Source of the DNA: Gammaproteobacteria bacterium
Lineage (GTDB): Bacteria; Pseudomonadota; Gammaproteobacteria; UBA9214
NCBI GenBank assembly: GCA_020027635.1
Contig: JAHKKL010000117.1
Span: forward strand, 1 to 5,815
Direction: 5' to 3'
DNA: 5,815 nt
A model generated the notes under the pieces. It was given only the letters and a program-made list of their open reading frames with translations, was not told the DNA's origin and did no database searches. Made by a program: the position numbers and the translations under genes. Shown here piece after piece: positions 1-5,815 of the stretch (position 1 is the first letter of the stretch; each line of letters begins with the position of its first letter).

Positions 1-15
1 AGGATTCCCGGAATT

Positions 16-318
16 ATGTCTTATACCGTTACGATCCACAGTACCAGGGTTCGGTTCACCGTGGAGGCGGGGGAAACCATCCTGCAGGCCGGGCTGCGCC
101 AGGGCATAAAACTTCCCTACGGCTGCCATGGCGGCGTGTGCGGGGTCTGTATCAGCCGGGTCATCGAGGGCCGGATCACGTATCCGGACGGCCCGCCGCT
201 GGCCTTGTCGGAAGAGGACGCCGGGTCCGGCAAAGGGTTATGCTGCGTCGGCTGCCCGGGCAGCGACCTGGTGATCGAACCGGTCAATTGGGGGACGGAC
301 TGGGAACCCTGGGAATAA
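16..318 (+). CDS. Stand-alone [2Fe-2S] plant-type ferredoxin (100 aa)
   Basis: This is a small soluble electron-transfer protein of the plant-type (beta-grasp) ferredoxin fold. The cluster motif is visible as C37-x4-C42-x2-C45 in the context YGCHGGVCGVC. The fourth ligand is most likely C77, because the stretch GLCCVGCPGSDLVIE lines up with the L-x-C-Q-A-x-P-x-SDL-x-IE ending known from the ferredoxin domain of CDP-6-deoxy-hexulose reductase-like (AscD-type) oxidoreductases. In those enzymes a flavin and NAD(P)H domain follows. Here a stop codon comes straight after a Trp-rich tail (NW, DW, PW), so the protein is only the ferredoxin module and needs a separate reductase, which is not in the window. 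C76 and C80 are extra cysteines flanking the predicted ligand. The ATG at 16 is the only sensible start because the beta-grasp domain begins at once. An AGGA at 1-4 is an SD-like sequence but sits rather far away (11 bases). The physiological partner is unknown. Confidence 0.9.
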   Translation: MSYTVTIHSTRVRFTVEAGETILQAGLRQGIKLPYGCHGGVCGVCISRVIEGRITYPDGPPLALSEEDAGSGKGLCCVGCPGSDLVIEPVNWGTDWEPWE

Positions 319-320
319 CA

Positions 321-342
321 GGGAAAGGGACGCGCCTTTCCC
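321..342. terminator. Stem-loop between convergent genes, possible bidirectional terminator
   Basis: GGGAAAGG at 321-328 and CCTTTCCC at 335-342 form a perfect 8-bp stem with a 6-base loop. It sits just after the ferredoxin stop (318) and just after the stop of the opposing gene (350), which is where a shared terminator is expected. No run of T follows on either strand, so it is not a canonical intrinsic terminator. It could instead protect the 3' ends of the transcripts. Confidence 0.45.
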
Positions 343-349
343 CGGGGCA

Positions 350-793
350 TCAATTCAGGGGTGCCCCCGGCTCCGCACTCGCGCTGAGGGTGAACCAGGT
401 GCCCGAGGGCAGCCAGGGGCCCAGGCACTGCAGCAGCGCCTGGCTCAGCCTGCCGGCGGTTTCGGTATCCAGCGTCGCCTGGTCGACCGTCGTCATGTAG
501 CCGTAGGAGTTCAGTTGATAGAAACCGACCTGCTGGTTCAGCCGGGCCGCAAACACGGTCCCCCCGCCGGTTTCACGCACGTAGTGCACGTCGTCTTCGG
601 AGATGCTGTAGACCATGTTCTCGCAGGGGAATGCGGTTTCGGACTGCTGCAGCGGTAGGCCGGCCGACGGCGGGGGCAGGGTGTTCGGATCAAATTCGTC
701 GTGATACTGCTGCATGGCCAGCATCACGCCGACGATGGAAAGTACGCACAGCGATGCCCATTTGCCAAATCCGAACCGGTATACGTAAATCAT
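350..793 (-). CDS. Hypothetical membrane-anchored protein (147 aa)
   Basis: I do not recognise the family. The protein starts with a short basic/aromatic segment (MIYVYRFGFGKW). One hydrophobic helix follows at about residues 12-27 (ASLCVLSIVGVMLAM), either an inner-membrane anchor or an uncleaved signal. Next come a Pro-rich linker (LPPPSAGLP, about 39-47) and a C-terminal soluble domain of about 95 residues that should lie in the periplasm. That domain has two cysteines, C57 and C123, which could form a disulfide, and a Tyr/Asn-rich strand-like core (VGFYQLNSYGYMTTV, about 89-103). The start chosen is the ATG at 793-791, because a full AGGAGG lies 8 bases upstream of it. An in-frame GTG at 814 would add seven residues but would put the SD inside the gene. 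The gene converges on the ferredoxin gene and diverges from the DUF349 gene, so it is probably transcribed alone. That it is a real gene is supported by the strong SD, the membrane segment and the lack of a better frame on the other strand. Confidence 0.75.
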   Translation of the reverse strand: MIYVYRFGFGKWASLCVLSIVGVMLAMQQYHDEFDPNTLPPPSAGLPLQQSETAFPCENMVYSISEDDVHYVRETGGGTVFAARLNQQVGFYQLNSYGYMTTVDQATLDTETAGRLSQALLQCLGPWLPSGTWFTLSASAEPGAPLN

Positions 794-801
794 GGTGAGT
801 G

Positions 802-807
802 CCTCCT
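802..807 (-). promoter_or_regulatory. Strong Shine-Dalgarno (AGGAGG) that sets the start at 793
   Basis: CCTCCT on the given strand reads AGGAGG on the minus strand, 8 bases before the ATG at 793-791. This favours that ATG over the upstream GTG at 814. Confidence 0.8.
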
Positions 808-864
808 GAAACACGCCACATTCGCGTCTCGTTGGCTTACATTGTCAGAAACCCCGTCCGCGGT

Positions 865-891
865 GTCTATTGAACTGAGGTCTATTGGACT
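865..891. repeat. Imperfect 12-base direct repeat in the divergent spacer
   Basis: GTCTATTGAACT (865-876) and GTCTATTGGACT (880-891) match in 11 of 12 bases and are offset by 15 bases. They lie between two divergently oriented genes, where paired regulator sites are common. A role as an operator is inference; the repeat itself is directly seen. TTGAAC and TTGGAC inside the two copies also resemble -35 elements, but no good -10 at normal spacing was found. Confidence 0.35.
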
Positions 892-923
892 AAAGTCATA
901 CGGTAAAAAAACGAGGCCCTTGC

Positions 924-935
924 CCCGTGCACGGG
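924..935. repeat. 12-bp perfect palindrome with extended arms
   Basis: CCCGTGCACGGG is a perfect palindrome. With one bulged base on the left, the arms extend by three more pairs (GTT outward on the left, CAA on the right). An alternative small hairpin, GGCAA...TTGCC at 934-948, overlaps it. It could be a dimeric-protein site in the divergent spacer or a structure in the leader of the DUF349 transcript. Function not shown. Confidence 0.3.
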
Positions 936-1000
936 CAACCGGTTTGCCGGAGTCCGGTGGGTGATCAGGGCGGCCGCCGTAGCCGGGTGGATTGATTTAG

Positions 1001-1021
1001 CATTGAAATGGGGGTTCAATG
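1001..1021 (+). promoter_or_regulatory. Hairpin covering the first candidate start codon of the DUF349 gene
   Basis: CATTGAA (1001-1007) and TTCAATG (1015-1021) are perfect reverse complements with a 7-base loop ATGGGGG. The loop holds the only SD-like purine run (GGGGG, 1010-1014), and the right arm contains the ATG at 1019-1021. If transcribed, this structure could limit initiation at 1019. It may equally be a chance repeat if translation really starts at 1061. Confidence 0.35.
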
Positions 1022-3922
1022 AGCGGGCTTTTCGCGGGCCGCCATTACCATAACCAGAATATGTTTACTCGACTGTTTAAACCCAAATGGGAACACCCCG
1101 ATCCCCGCATTCGCTGCCAGGCGCTTGAATCCGGCGACGTCCCGCCAGAGGTGCTGGCAAAGGCGGCTCGTGCGGATCAGGACGCGGCGGTGCGCCGCTG
1201 TGCCGTGGACCGTCTTGCCGATCTCGAACTGCTCGCGGCGCTGCTTGCTTCGGAGCCACTCACCGACATACGGGAGGCGGCAAACCGCCGCCTGCGCGAG
1301 GTGCTGGCCGGTCCGTTGCAGGCGGGTCCCCCCGTGGCAGCGCGGCTCCATGCCATGGCGAGCGCGGCCTCACCCGAGCTCTGGTCCTATCTGGCGCGTG
1401 ACGCGCAGGCGGCGGAGATACGCACCGCGGCCCTGGAGCGGGTGAGCGATACCGCCGTCCTGTGCGCTATTGCCGTCGACGATCCGGTCGCGGGCGTGCG
1501 CCGCGTGGCGCTGGAGCGTATCGGCGACCCGCAGGGATGGGAGGTGGTGGCCCGGGATGCCCGGAACAAGGATAAGCAGATCAGCCGCATGGCCCGTGAA
1601 CGCCTGGATGCCCACCGCAAGAGCCAGGCGGAACAGGAGACCGCGGAACGGCTGTGCGCGGAGCTCGAAGCACTGGCGGCGGGAACGCCGGAGTCCGGCA
1701 GTCGGCAGCATTTACTGCGGCTGACCAGCCACTGGGACCAGCTGGAAGCGCGGCCCGCCCCGCCGCTTGCGGAACGCTTTGACCGGGCGCGCCAGCAGGT
1801 CGCCGCGGCGATCGAACGCTTCAACGCCATGCTAGCCGCCAGGCAGGCGCTCTGCGTCGATCTCGAGGGCCTGTTAGGAAGCCTGAAGGAGACTGCCGAG
1901 CGCGACGCGGTGTCCGTGCCGGATCTGCACGAGCGGCTGCAACAGGCGAGTGCCCGCTGGCAGGAACTCATCCCCCCGGCAGCCGATGACGATCCGCTGG
2001 CGCGGCGGTTTGCCGGCCTGGTCAAGCAGATCCAGGACGCATCGGAACGCCTGGCGAGGGACCAGGCCCGCAGTGTGCCGCTACGTGCGCTGGTGCAGCG
2101 GGCCGCCGAACTGTTCGCCGAAACGGGCGAACTCGATGAACGGCGCGTCACCGACCTGGAACGCCGCTGGGAGGCGCTCGAGCGGCCGGCCGCACCGGGG
2201 CTGGTCGAGGCGCTGCAGCAGGAATTCGCTTCCCGGCGCGACCTGCTGCGGGAGCGGCTGAAACGGCAGGAAAAACAGCGCCGGCAGGCGCTGGAAGAGG
2301 CGGAAGTCCTGATCGCCGGGATGGATGGCTCCCTCAAGGAGGGAGAACTCGAGCGCGCCCTGTCACAGCGCGACCGGGCCAGTCATCTTCTGAAAATCGC
2401 CACGGGCAGTGACGAACGCAAGCGCGCCTCCTTGCAGACGCGGCTGCAACGCCTGCACCCGCGGCTCGAACAGCTCCGGCAGTGGCGGCACTGGGGATCC
2501 GGCAATGCCCGGGAACGCCTGTGCGCCGAGCTCGAGGTGCTGACCGGCAGCGTTCTCCCGGCGGCGGAAATCGCCACCCGGGTGCGCACGGCCCGGGAAG
2601 CCTGGAAGCGCATCGACCGCGGCGAGGGTCCGGCGCGGGAGGATCTCTGGCGGCGTTTCGACCAGGCGTGCAGCCAGGCCTATGCACCGTATCAGCAGGA
2701 ACGGCGCGAGCAGGCGGAACGGCTGGCCGCACACCTCGCGCGGAAGCAGGCGCTGTGCCGTGAGCTGGATGCTTTTGAACGCGGCACGGACTGGAAGACG
2801 GTGGACTGGCGTGCGGCGGACCGGCTGGTCCGCTCGGCCGGCGAGCGATGGCGGCGCATCGGGCCGGTTCCGGCAAAGGCACGCAAGCCCCTGGAGAAGG
2901 ATTACCGCGAGGTGCTCGCGCGCCTGGAGTCGCATCTCGATACCGAACGGGAGCGCGAACTGCGCCGCCGCCGCGCCCTGATCGCCCGGGTGGAGCAGCT
3001 CGCCGCCGCGCCGGACCTGCGCGGCGCGATCCGCGAGGTGAAGGAGGCGCAGGAACAGTGGCCACCCACCGTTCAGGCGGGGCAAGAGCAGGAACAGGCG
3101 ATGTGGAAGGCCTTCCGGCAGGCCTGCGATGCCGTGTTCAGCAAGGCGAAGGAGGAACGTGTGGCGGCGGACACCGAACGCCAGGCAAACCTCGACCGGA
3201 AGTTGGCCCTGTGCACCGAACTGGAAGGCCTGCTGGAGAGCGCGCAGGTGGATTTTCACGACCTGGCTCAGCGTTTTTCCGCCGCGGCGGGCGAGTGGGA
3301 CGGTATTGGGGTACTTCCCCAAAAGGAGGAGCGCGCCGTGCTGTCGCGTTACGAGGCGCTCAGGAAACGGTTCGTGAAGCACCGGGAGCAGGAATCGAAA
3401 GCGGCCGCGCAGGCGTTCCTGCAGGGAGTCCGCGAACGGTCCCGGTTGTGCGATCGTCTGGAAACCGCGTTCCTGGAGAATACCCTGGCGGATGCGGACC
3501 GGGGTGCGCTGGTGGAAGACACCCGCCGGGCGTGGGAAACGCTCGCGCCGCTCGACGCGCGCCAGACGCTCGGGATGCGGCAGCGCTTCGAGCTGGGCAG
3601 CCGGGCACTCGCAGGGGACGCGGGGGCCCGCGAGGCACTGCTCGATGCGCTGCCGCGGAATCTGGCGCGGCGCCTGGAGCTCTGCCTGCAGATGGAGCTT
3701 GCCGCCGGACTGGACTCGCCGGCGGAGTTTGGCGAGGCGCGCCTGCGGCTGCAGGTGTCACGGCTTGCCGATGCCCTCAGTCATCGCCAGGAGGGCGCGC
3801 ACACCGGCTCCGAGCGGTTGCGCGAACTGCTGCTCGATTGGTACCAGACCGGACCGGTGCCGGTGGAATCGTGCGGCGGACTCGCTGCGCGTGTGGCGCG
3901 GGTCCTCGCGGTGGCCGGATAA
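1019..3922 (+). CDS. Large HEAT-like / DUF349 helical-repeat protein (967 aa)
   Basis: This is a long, charged, Arg/Glu/Ala/Leu-rich protein with no signal peptide or membrane segment, so probably cytoplasmic. Its biochemical role is not known to me. Residues about 28-205 carry HEAT-like helices with the D..VR..A...L pattern (DPRIRCQAL 28-36, DAAVRRCAVDRL 55-66, AEIRTAALERV 132-142, VAGVRRVALERI 157-168). From about 205 onward come degenerate repeats of about 75 residues of the DUF349 kind. A Trp recurs at residues 239, 314, 384, 529, 611, 681, 760 and 839, with a Leu at 457 filling the missing position. A Leu-Cys-x-x-Leu-Glu type motif recurs at C213, C279, C502, C580, C732, C811 and C889. 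The classic L-W-x-x-F DUF349 signature is clearest at LWRRFDQAC and MWKAFRQAC. Extended helical or coiled structure is expected, so a scaffold role is possible (inference). Start: the ATG at 1019 has a GGGGG four bases upstream. The ATG at 1061 begins MFTRLFKPKWEH, which looks like the usual family N-terminus but has no clear SD. The true protein may therefore be 953 residues. Confidence 0.88.
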   Translation: MSGLFAGRHYHNQNMFTRLFKPKWEHPDPRIRCQALESGDVPPEVLAKAARADQDAAVRRCAVDRLADLELLAALLASEPLTDIREAANRRLREVLAGPLQAGPPVAARLHAMASAASPELWSYLARDAQAAEIRTAALERVSDTAVLCAIAVDDPVAGVRRVALERIGDPQGWEVVARDARNKDKQISRMARERLDAHRKSQAEQETAERLCAELEALAAGTPESGSRQHLLRLTSHWDQLEARPAPPLAERFDRARQQVAAAIERFNAMLAARQALCVDLEGLLGSLKETAERDAVSVPDLHERLQQASARWQELIPPAADDDPLARRFAGLVKQIQDASERLARDQARSVPLRALVQRAAELFAETGELDERRVTDLERRWEALERPAAPGLVEALQQEFASRRDLLRERLKRQEKQRRQALEEAEVLIAGMDGSLKEGELERALSQRDRASHLLKIATGSDERKRASLQTRLQRLHPRLEQLRQWRHWGSGNARERLCAELEVLTGSVLPAAEIATRVRTAREAWKRIDRGEGPAREDLWRRFDQACSQAYAPYQQERREQAERLAAHLARKQALCRELDAFERGTDWKTVDWRAADRLVRSAGERWRRIGPVPAKARKPLEKDYREVLARLESHLDTERERELRRRRALIARVEQLAAAPDLRGAIREVKEAQEQWPPTVQAGQEQEQAMWKAFRQACDAVFSKAKEERVAADTERQANLDRKLALCTELEGLLESAQVDFHDLAQRFSAAAGEWDGIGVLPQKEERAVLSRYEALRKRFVKHREQESKAAAQAFLQGVRERSRLCDRLETAFLENTLADADRGALVEDTRRAWETLAPLDARQTLGMRQRFELGSRALAGDAGAREALLDALPRNLARRLELCLQMELAAGLDSPAEFGEARLRLQVSRLADALSHRQEGAHTGSERLRELLLDWYQTGPVPVESCGGLAARVARVLAVAG

Positions 3923-3929
3923 CGAACTC

Positions 3930-3955
3930 CAACCCGTTGTTTCCCCCTCGGGTTG
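3930..3955 (+). terminator. Possible terminator after the DUF349 gene
   Basis: CAACCCG (3930-3936) pairs with CGGGTTG (3949-3955) in a 7-bp stem with a 12-base T/C-rich loop, eight bases after the stop codon. It is followed by TTCCTG rather than a real T-tract, and the loop is long, so an intrinsic terminator is only tentative. Position directly after the stop is the main support. Confidence 0.35.
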
Positions 3956-4005
3956 TTCCTGCCGGGCATTTATCAGGGTGAGGGCGATGCGTGCGGTTCC
4001 CGGAT

Positions 4006-4032
4006 TGTCGTCCGACACCTTGTCCGGCGACA
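4006..4032. repeat. Pair of near-palindromic 12-mers
   Basis: TGTCGTCCGACA (4006-4017) is a 5-bp inverted repeat with a 2-base centre. TGTCCGGCGACA (4021-4032) is a related copy with the same outer bases, offset by 15 bases. They could be tandem operator half-sites upstream of the phosphatase gene, but they are about 240 bases from its start, and chance in GC-rich DNA is possible. Confidence 0.25.
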
Positions 4033-4208
4033 GGATCCAGGATACCCCCGATGCCATCGGCAGCCACCAATGAGGCCGTGTCTTCACCGCCAGGCGCTGT
4101 TCATGCCGCCTTGTCTGGGCTATGCTGAACGATAATGCCTGTTTAGAGAACCGGTGAAGCACCTGGCCTGCCCTGTACGCTCGCCCTGGCGACAAAACAT
4201 GGGGTGAA

Positions 4209-4240
4209 CTGACAGCCGGGGCCGAAGGGCACACTAGAAT
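4209..4240 (+). promoter_or_regulatory. Weak sigma-70-like promoter candidate for the phosphatase gene
   Basis: CTGACA (4209-4214) matches the -35 consensus in 5 of 6 bases and TAGAAT (4235-4240) matches the -10 in 5 of 6. The spacer is 20 bases, longer than the preferred 17, which weakens the call. It would give a leader of roughly 25 bases before the ATG at 4273. A second weaker candidate is GATAAT at 4131-4136 with TTGTCT at 4111-4116 (14-base spacer). Confidence 0.3.
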
Positions 4241-4272
4241 CATCGGCACTGGCAACTGACCTGTGATCCGCC

Positions 4273-5815
4273 ATGAAAACAATAAACAACAACTTTCATC
4301 ATCTACCCAACAATTCCTGTCTGATAGGGATGCCACGACTCTGGGCGGTGGTACTCGTCGTGACAGGCATCCTGTTCTGCCTTGCCTGTGCGCCGGTCGG
4401 CGCCGTGACGGTAACCCGGGGACCCTATCTGCAGGACGGTACGCCGTCCAGCATCATCGTGCGCTGGCGCACCGATACCTCGACCAACTCGGTTGTCTCG
4501 TACGGAACGGCGGTTAACAACCTGACCAGCACCGTCACCGACGGCAATTCCACGAAAGAACACCTCGTGCAACTGTCCGGCCTGCAGGCGAACACGCGCT
4601 ATTACTACGCGATCGGCAGTTCCTCCGGCCTGCTGGCCGGAAGCGGCGACGCGAGTTATTCCTTCGTCACCTCGCCCGCCCCCGGGACGACGATGCCCGT
4701 GAGGATCTGGGCGATCGGCGATTCGGGATCAACCTCAGCCCATGCGGCCGAGGTCTATAACGCCTACCTCGCCAACACGCAGGCCGAGAACAAGCGCACG
4801 AACGTCTGGCTGATGCTGGGCGACAACGCCTACGAGAGCGGCACGGATGCCGAGTATCAGGGCGCCGTCTTTAACATGTTCCCGCAGTTGCTGCGGCAGG
4901 TGCCGGTGTGGCCCACCCAGGGCAATGACGAAGATTCTTCCAACGGCACAACCCAGACCGGTCCCTATTATGACAACTTCAGCCTGCCCAAGGCGGGTGA
5001 GGCCGGCGGCGTGCCTTCTGGCAGCGAGGCTTACTATTCCTTCGATTACGGCAACATCCATTTCATCAGCCTGGATTCGTTCGACGTGGATCGATCACCC
5101 GGCAGTCCCATGCTGACCTGGCTGGCGAACGATCTTGCGGCCACCCACAAGCAGTGGATCATCGCCTTATGGCATCATCCCCCCTATTCCAAGGGCTCCC
5201 ATGACTCGGACCAGGACTGGGAGACCTGGCAGGTGGAGATGCGCACCAATGTCCTCCCGCTCCTCGAATCCTATGGCGTCGACCTGGTGCTCTCCGGGCA
5301 CAGCCATTCCTACGAGCGCTCCTATTTGCTGAACAGTCATTACGGCTATTCCGATACCCTGAACGGCAGCATGATCCTCAATGCCGGCGACGGACGTGAG
5401 GACGGGAATGGCGCCTATAGCAAACCGGATATCACGGGCATACCTCATGAAGGGGCGGTGTATGTGGTTGCCGGCAGTTCCAGCTTCACCACGGGAAGCG
5501 ACTACCCGCTGGATCATCCCGCCATGTACATCGGGCTCGCCACTGTCGGCTCGTTGATTCTTGAAATCGACGGCGGGAGACTGAATGCGAGGTTTCTCGA
5601 CAGGTACGGGGTTGTTCAGGATCACTTCACGATTACGAAACCCGACAATGTAGCGCCCGTCATTCTCAGGGCAAAAACCTGCAATGCCGGTTCCGTCACA
5701 CTGGAGTATGCGGAACGGGTCAATGCGGTAAGCGCCGAAGCGTTGACAAATTACGCCATCGGCAACGGCATCAGTATTACCGGCGCCGCGCTGAACGGCG
5801 ATGCCCGCACCGTGA
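4273..5815 (+). CDS. Exported purple-acid-phosphatase-like metallophosphoesterase (partial, 3' end missing)
   Basis: The frame is open for 514 codons to the window edge. The family hydrolyses phosphate esters with a two-metal centre; the substrate here is unknown. Residues about 22-44 form a signal peptide with a likely type I site after PVGA (A44), so the enzyme should be periplasmic or secreted. Residues about 45-136 form the fibronectin-III-like domain typical of purple acid phosphatases (RGPYLQ start, VRW, LSGLQANTRYYYAIG). The catalytic domain shows GDSG (D150), GDNAY (D184, Y187), GN at 217-218, WHHPPY (H301) and GHSHSYERS (H343, H345), the order expected for PAP-type enzymes. The third motif reads GNDED, so the usual His of GNH(D/E) is Asp219. 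From about residue 459 a bacterial Ig-like domain begins (VAPVILRAK, VTLEYAERVNAVSAEALTNYAI) and is cut off. The ATG at 4273 is the first after an in-frame TGA at 4264. The ATG at 4330 (residue 20) would give a more usual signal peptide (MPRLWAVVLVV). Neither has a good SD. Confidence 0.9.
   Translation, partial: MKTINNNFHHLPNNSCLIGMPRLWAVVLVVTGILFCLACAPVGAVTVTRGPYLQDGTPSSIIVRWRTDTSTNSVVSYGTAVNNLTSTVTDGNSTKEHLVQLSGLQANTRYYYAIGSSSGLLAGSGDASYSFVTSPAPGTTMPVRIWAIGDSGSTSAHAAEVYNAYLANTQAENKRTNVWLMLGDNAYESGTDAEYQGAVFNMFPQLLRQVPVWPTQGNDEDSSNGTTQTGPYYDNFSLPKAGEAGGVPSGSEAYYSFDYGNIHFISLDSFDVDRSPGSPMLTWLANDLAATHKQWIIALWHHPPYSKGSHDSDQDWETWQVEMRTNVLPLLESYGVDLVLSGHSHSYERSYLLNSHYGYSDTLNGSMILNAGDGREDGNGAYSKPDITGIPHEGAVYVVAGSSSFTTGSDYPLDHPAMYIGLATVGSLILEIDGGRLNARFLDRYGVVQDHFTITKPDNVAPVILRAKTCNAGSVTLEYAERVNAVSAEALTNYAIGNGISITGAALNGDARTV

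Larger units (their letters stand above)
3923..4272. other. 350-base intergenic region without a convincing gene
   Basis: The gap lies between two genes pointing the same way. Its left end holds the stem-loop at 3930-3955. In the middle are two near-palindromic 12-mers (4006-4017 and 4021-4032). A small inverted repeat TCGCC-CT-GGCGA sits at 4181-4192. The right end has a possible promoter (4209-4240). Open frames crossing it on either strand (for example 3953-4135 plus, 3758-4336 minus) lack a ribosome site, recognisable motifs or a sensible start, and the minus-strand one runs deep into both neighbouring genes. The gap suggests the phosphatase gene has its own promoter. Confidence 0.6.

Noticed and set aside
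1387..2337. Long minus-strand open frame (316 codons) opposite the DUF349 gene
   Set aside because: Its composition is dominated by Ser/Arg/Ala, typical of an antisense frame in GC-rich DNA. The plus strand here encodes a coherent repeat protein.
2363..3382. Long minus-strand open frame (339 codons) opposite the DUF349 gene
   Set aside because: It is fully contained in the real gene, shows no recognisable motif, and arises because GC-rich codons rarely give stops on the opposite strand.
2848..3981. Plus-strand open frame of 377 codons in another frame
   Set aside because: Gly/Arg/Ala-rich low-complexity product, out of frame with the DUF349 gene and covering its repeats.
4200..4272. Pho-box-like repeats before the phosphatase
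   Set aside because: Only a single CTGTCA (minus strand, 4209-4214) is present. The second copy at 11-base spacing needed for PhoB binding was not found.
3758..4336. Minus-strand open frame crossing the 350-base gap (192 codons)
   Set aside because: It looked attractive because it fills the gap, but it starts at a GTG inside the phosphatase gene, ends inside the DUF349 gene and shows no recognised domain. Conservation testing of 3923-4272 would settle it.
4375..4392. Possible lipoprotein signal (LFCLAC) in the phosphatase
   Set aside because: The residues before each Cys do not fit the usual L-(A/S)-(G/A)-C lipobox (C-L-A-C and I-L-F-C), and a good type I site follows at PVGA.
5167..5625. 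Minus-strand open frame of 152 codons within the phosphatase gene
   Set aside because: The plus strand here encodes the conserved WHHPPY and GHSHSYER motifs, so the minus-strand frame is a shadow.

Overview
The window is GC-rich (clearly above 60% in the coding parts) and looks like chromosomal DNA of a gammaproteobacterium, possibly from the purple-sulfur / Ectothiorhodospiraceae-like lineages. That placement rests on base composition and on the feel of the HEAT plus DUF349 protein, and it is inference. No phage, transposon, CRISPR, tRNA or rRNA is visible.

Layout. (1) At 16-318 (+) lies a small stand-alone [2Fe-2S] plant-type ferredoxin. (2) Convergent to it, at 350-793 (-), is a small single-pass membrane-anchored protein of unknown family. 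A perfect 8-bp stem-loop at 321-342 sits in the 31-base gap between the two stop codons. (3) A 225-base divergent spacer (794-1018) carries an imperfect direct repeat, a 12-bp palindrome and a hairpin that covers the first possible start codon of the next gene. (4) At 1019-3922 (+) lies one very long gene for a 967-residue (or 953-residue) protein, with HEAT-like helices at the N-terminus and about nine to ten degenerate DUF349-type helical repeats after them. (5) A 350-base non-coding gap (3923-4272) has a possible terminator at its left end and a weak promoter candidate at its right end. (6) From 4273 to beyond the window's right edge (+) runs an exported purple-acid-phosphatase-like metallophosphoesterase, with a signal peptide, an N-terminal fibronectin-III-like domain, the calcineurin-type catalytic domain and the start of a C-terminal Ig-like domain. 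This gene has no stop codon within the window.

The genes do not form one obvious operon or pathway. The first two converge, the second and third diverge, and the last two are separated by a substantial gap. The most notable points are the regular repeat architecture of the DUF349 protein (a recurring Leu-Cys motif and a recurring Trp about every 75 residues), the loss of the usual catalytic His in the GNH(D/E) motif of the phosphatase (it reads GNDED), and the hairpin over the start of the DUF349 gene. I do not see a convincing new multi-gene system here.
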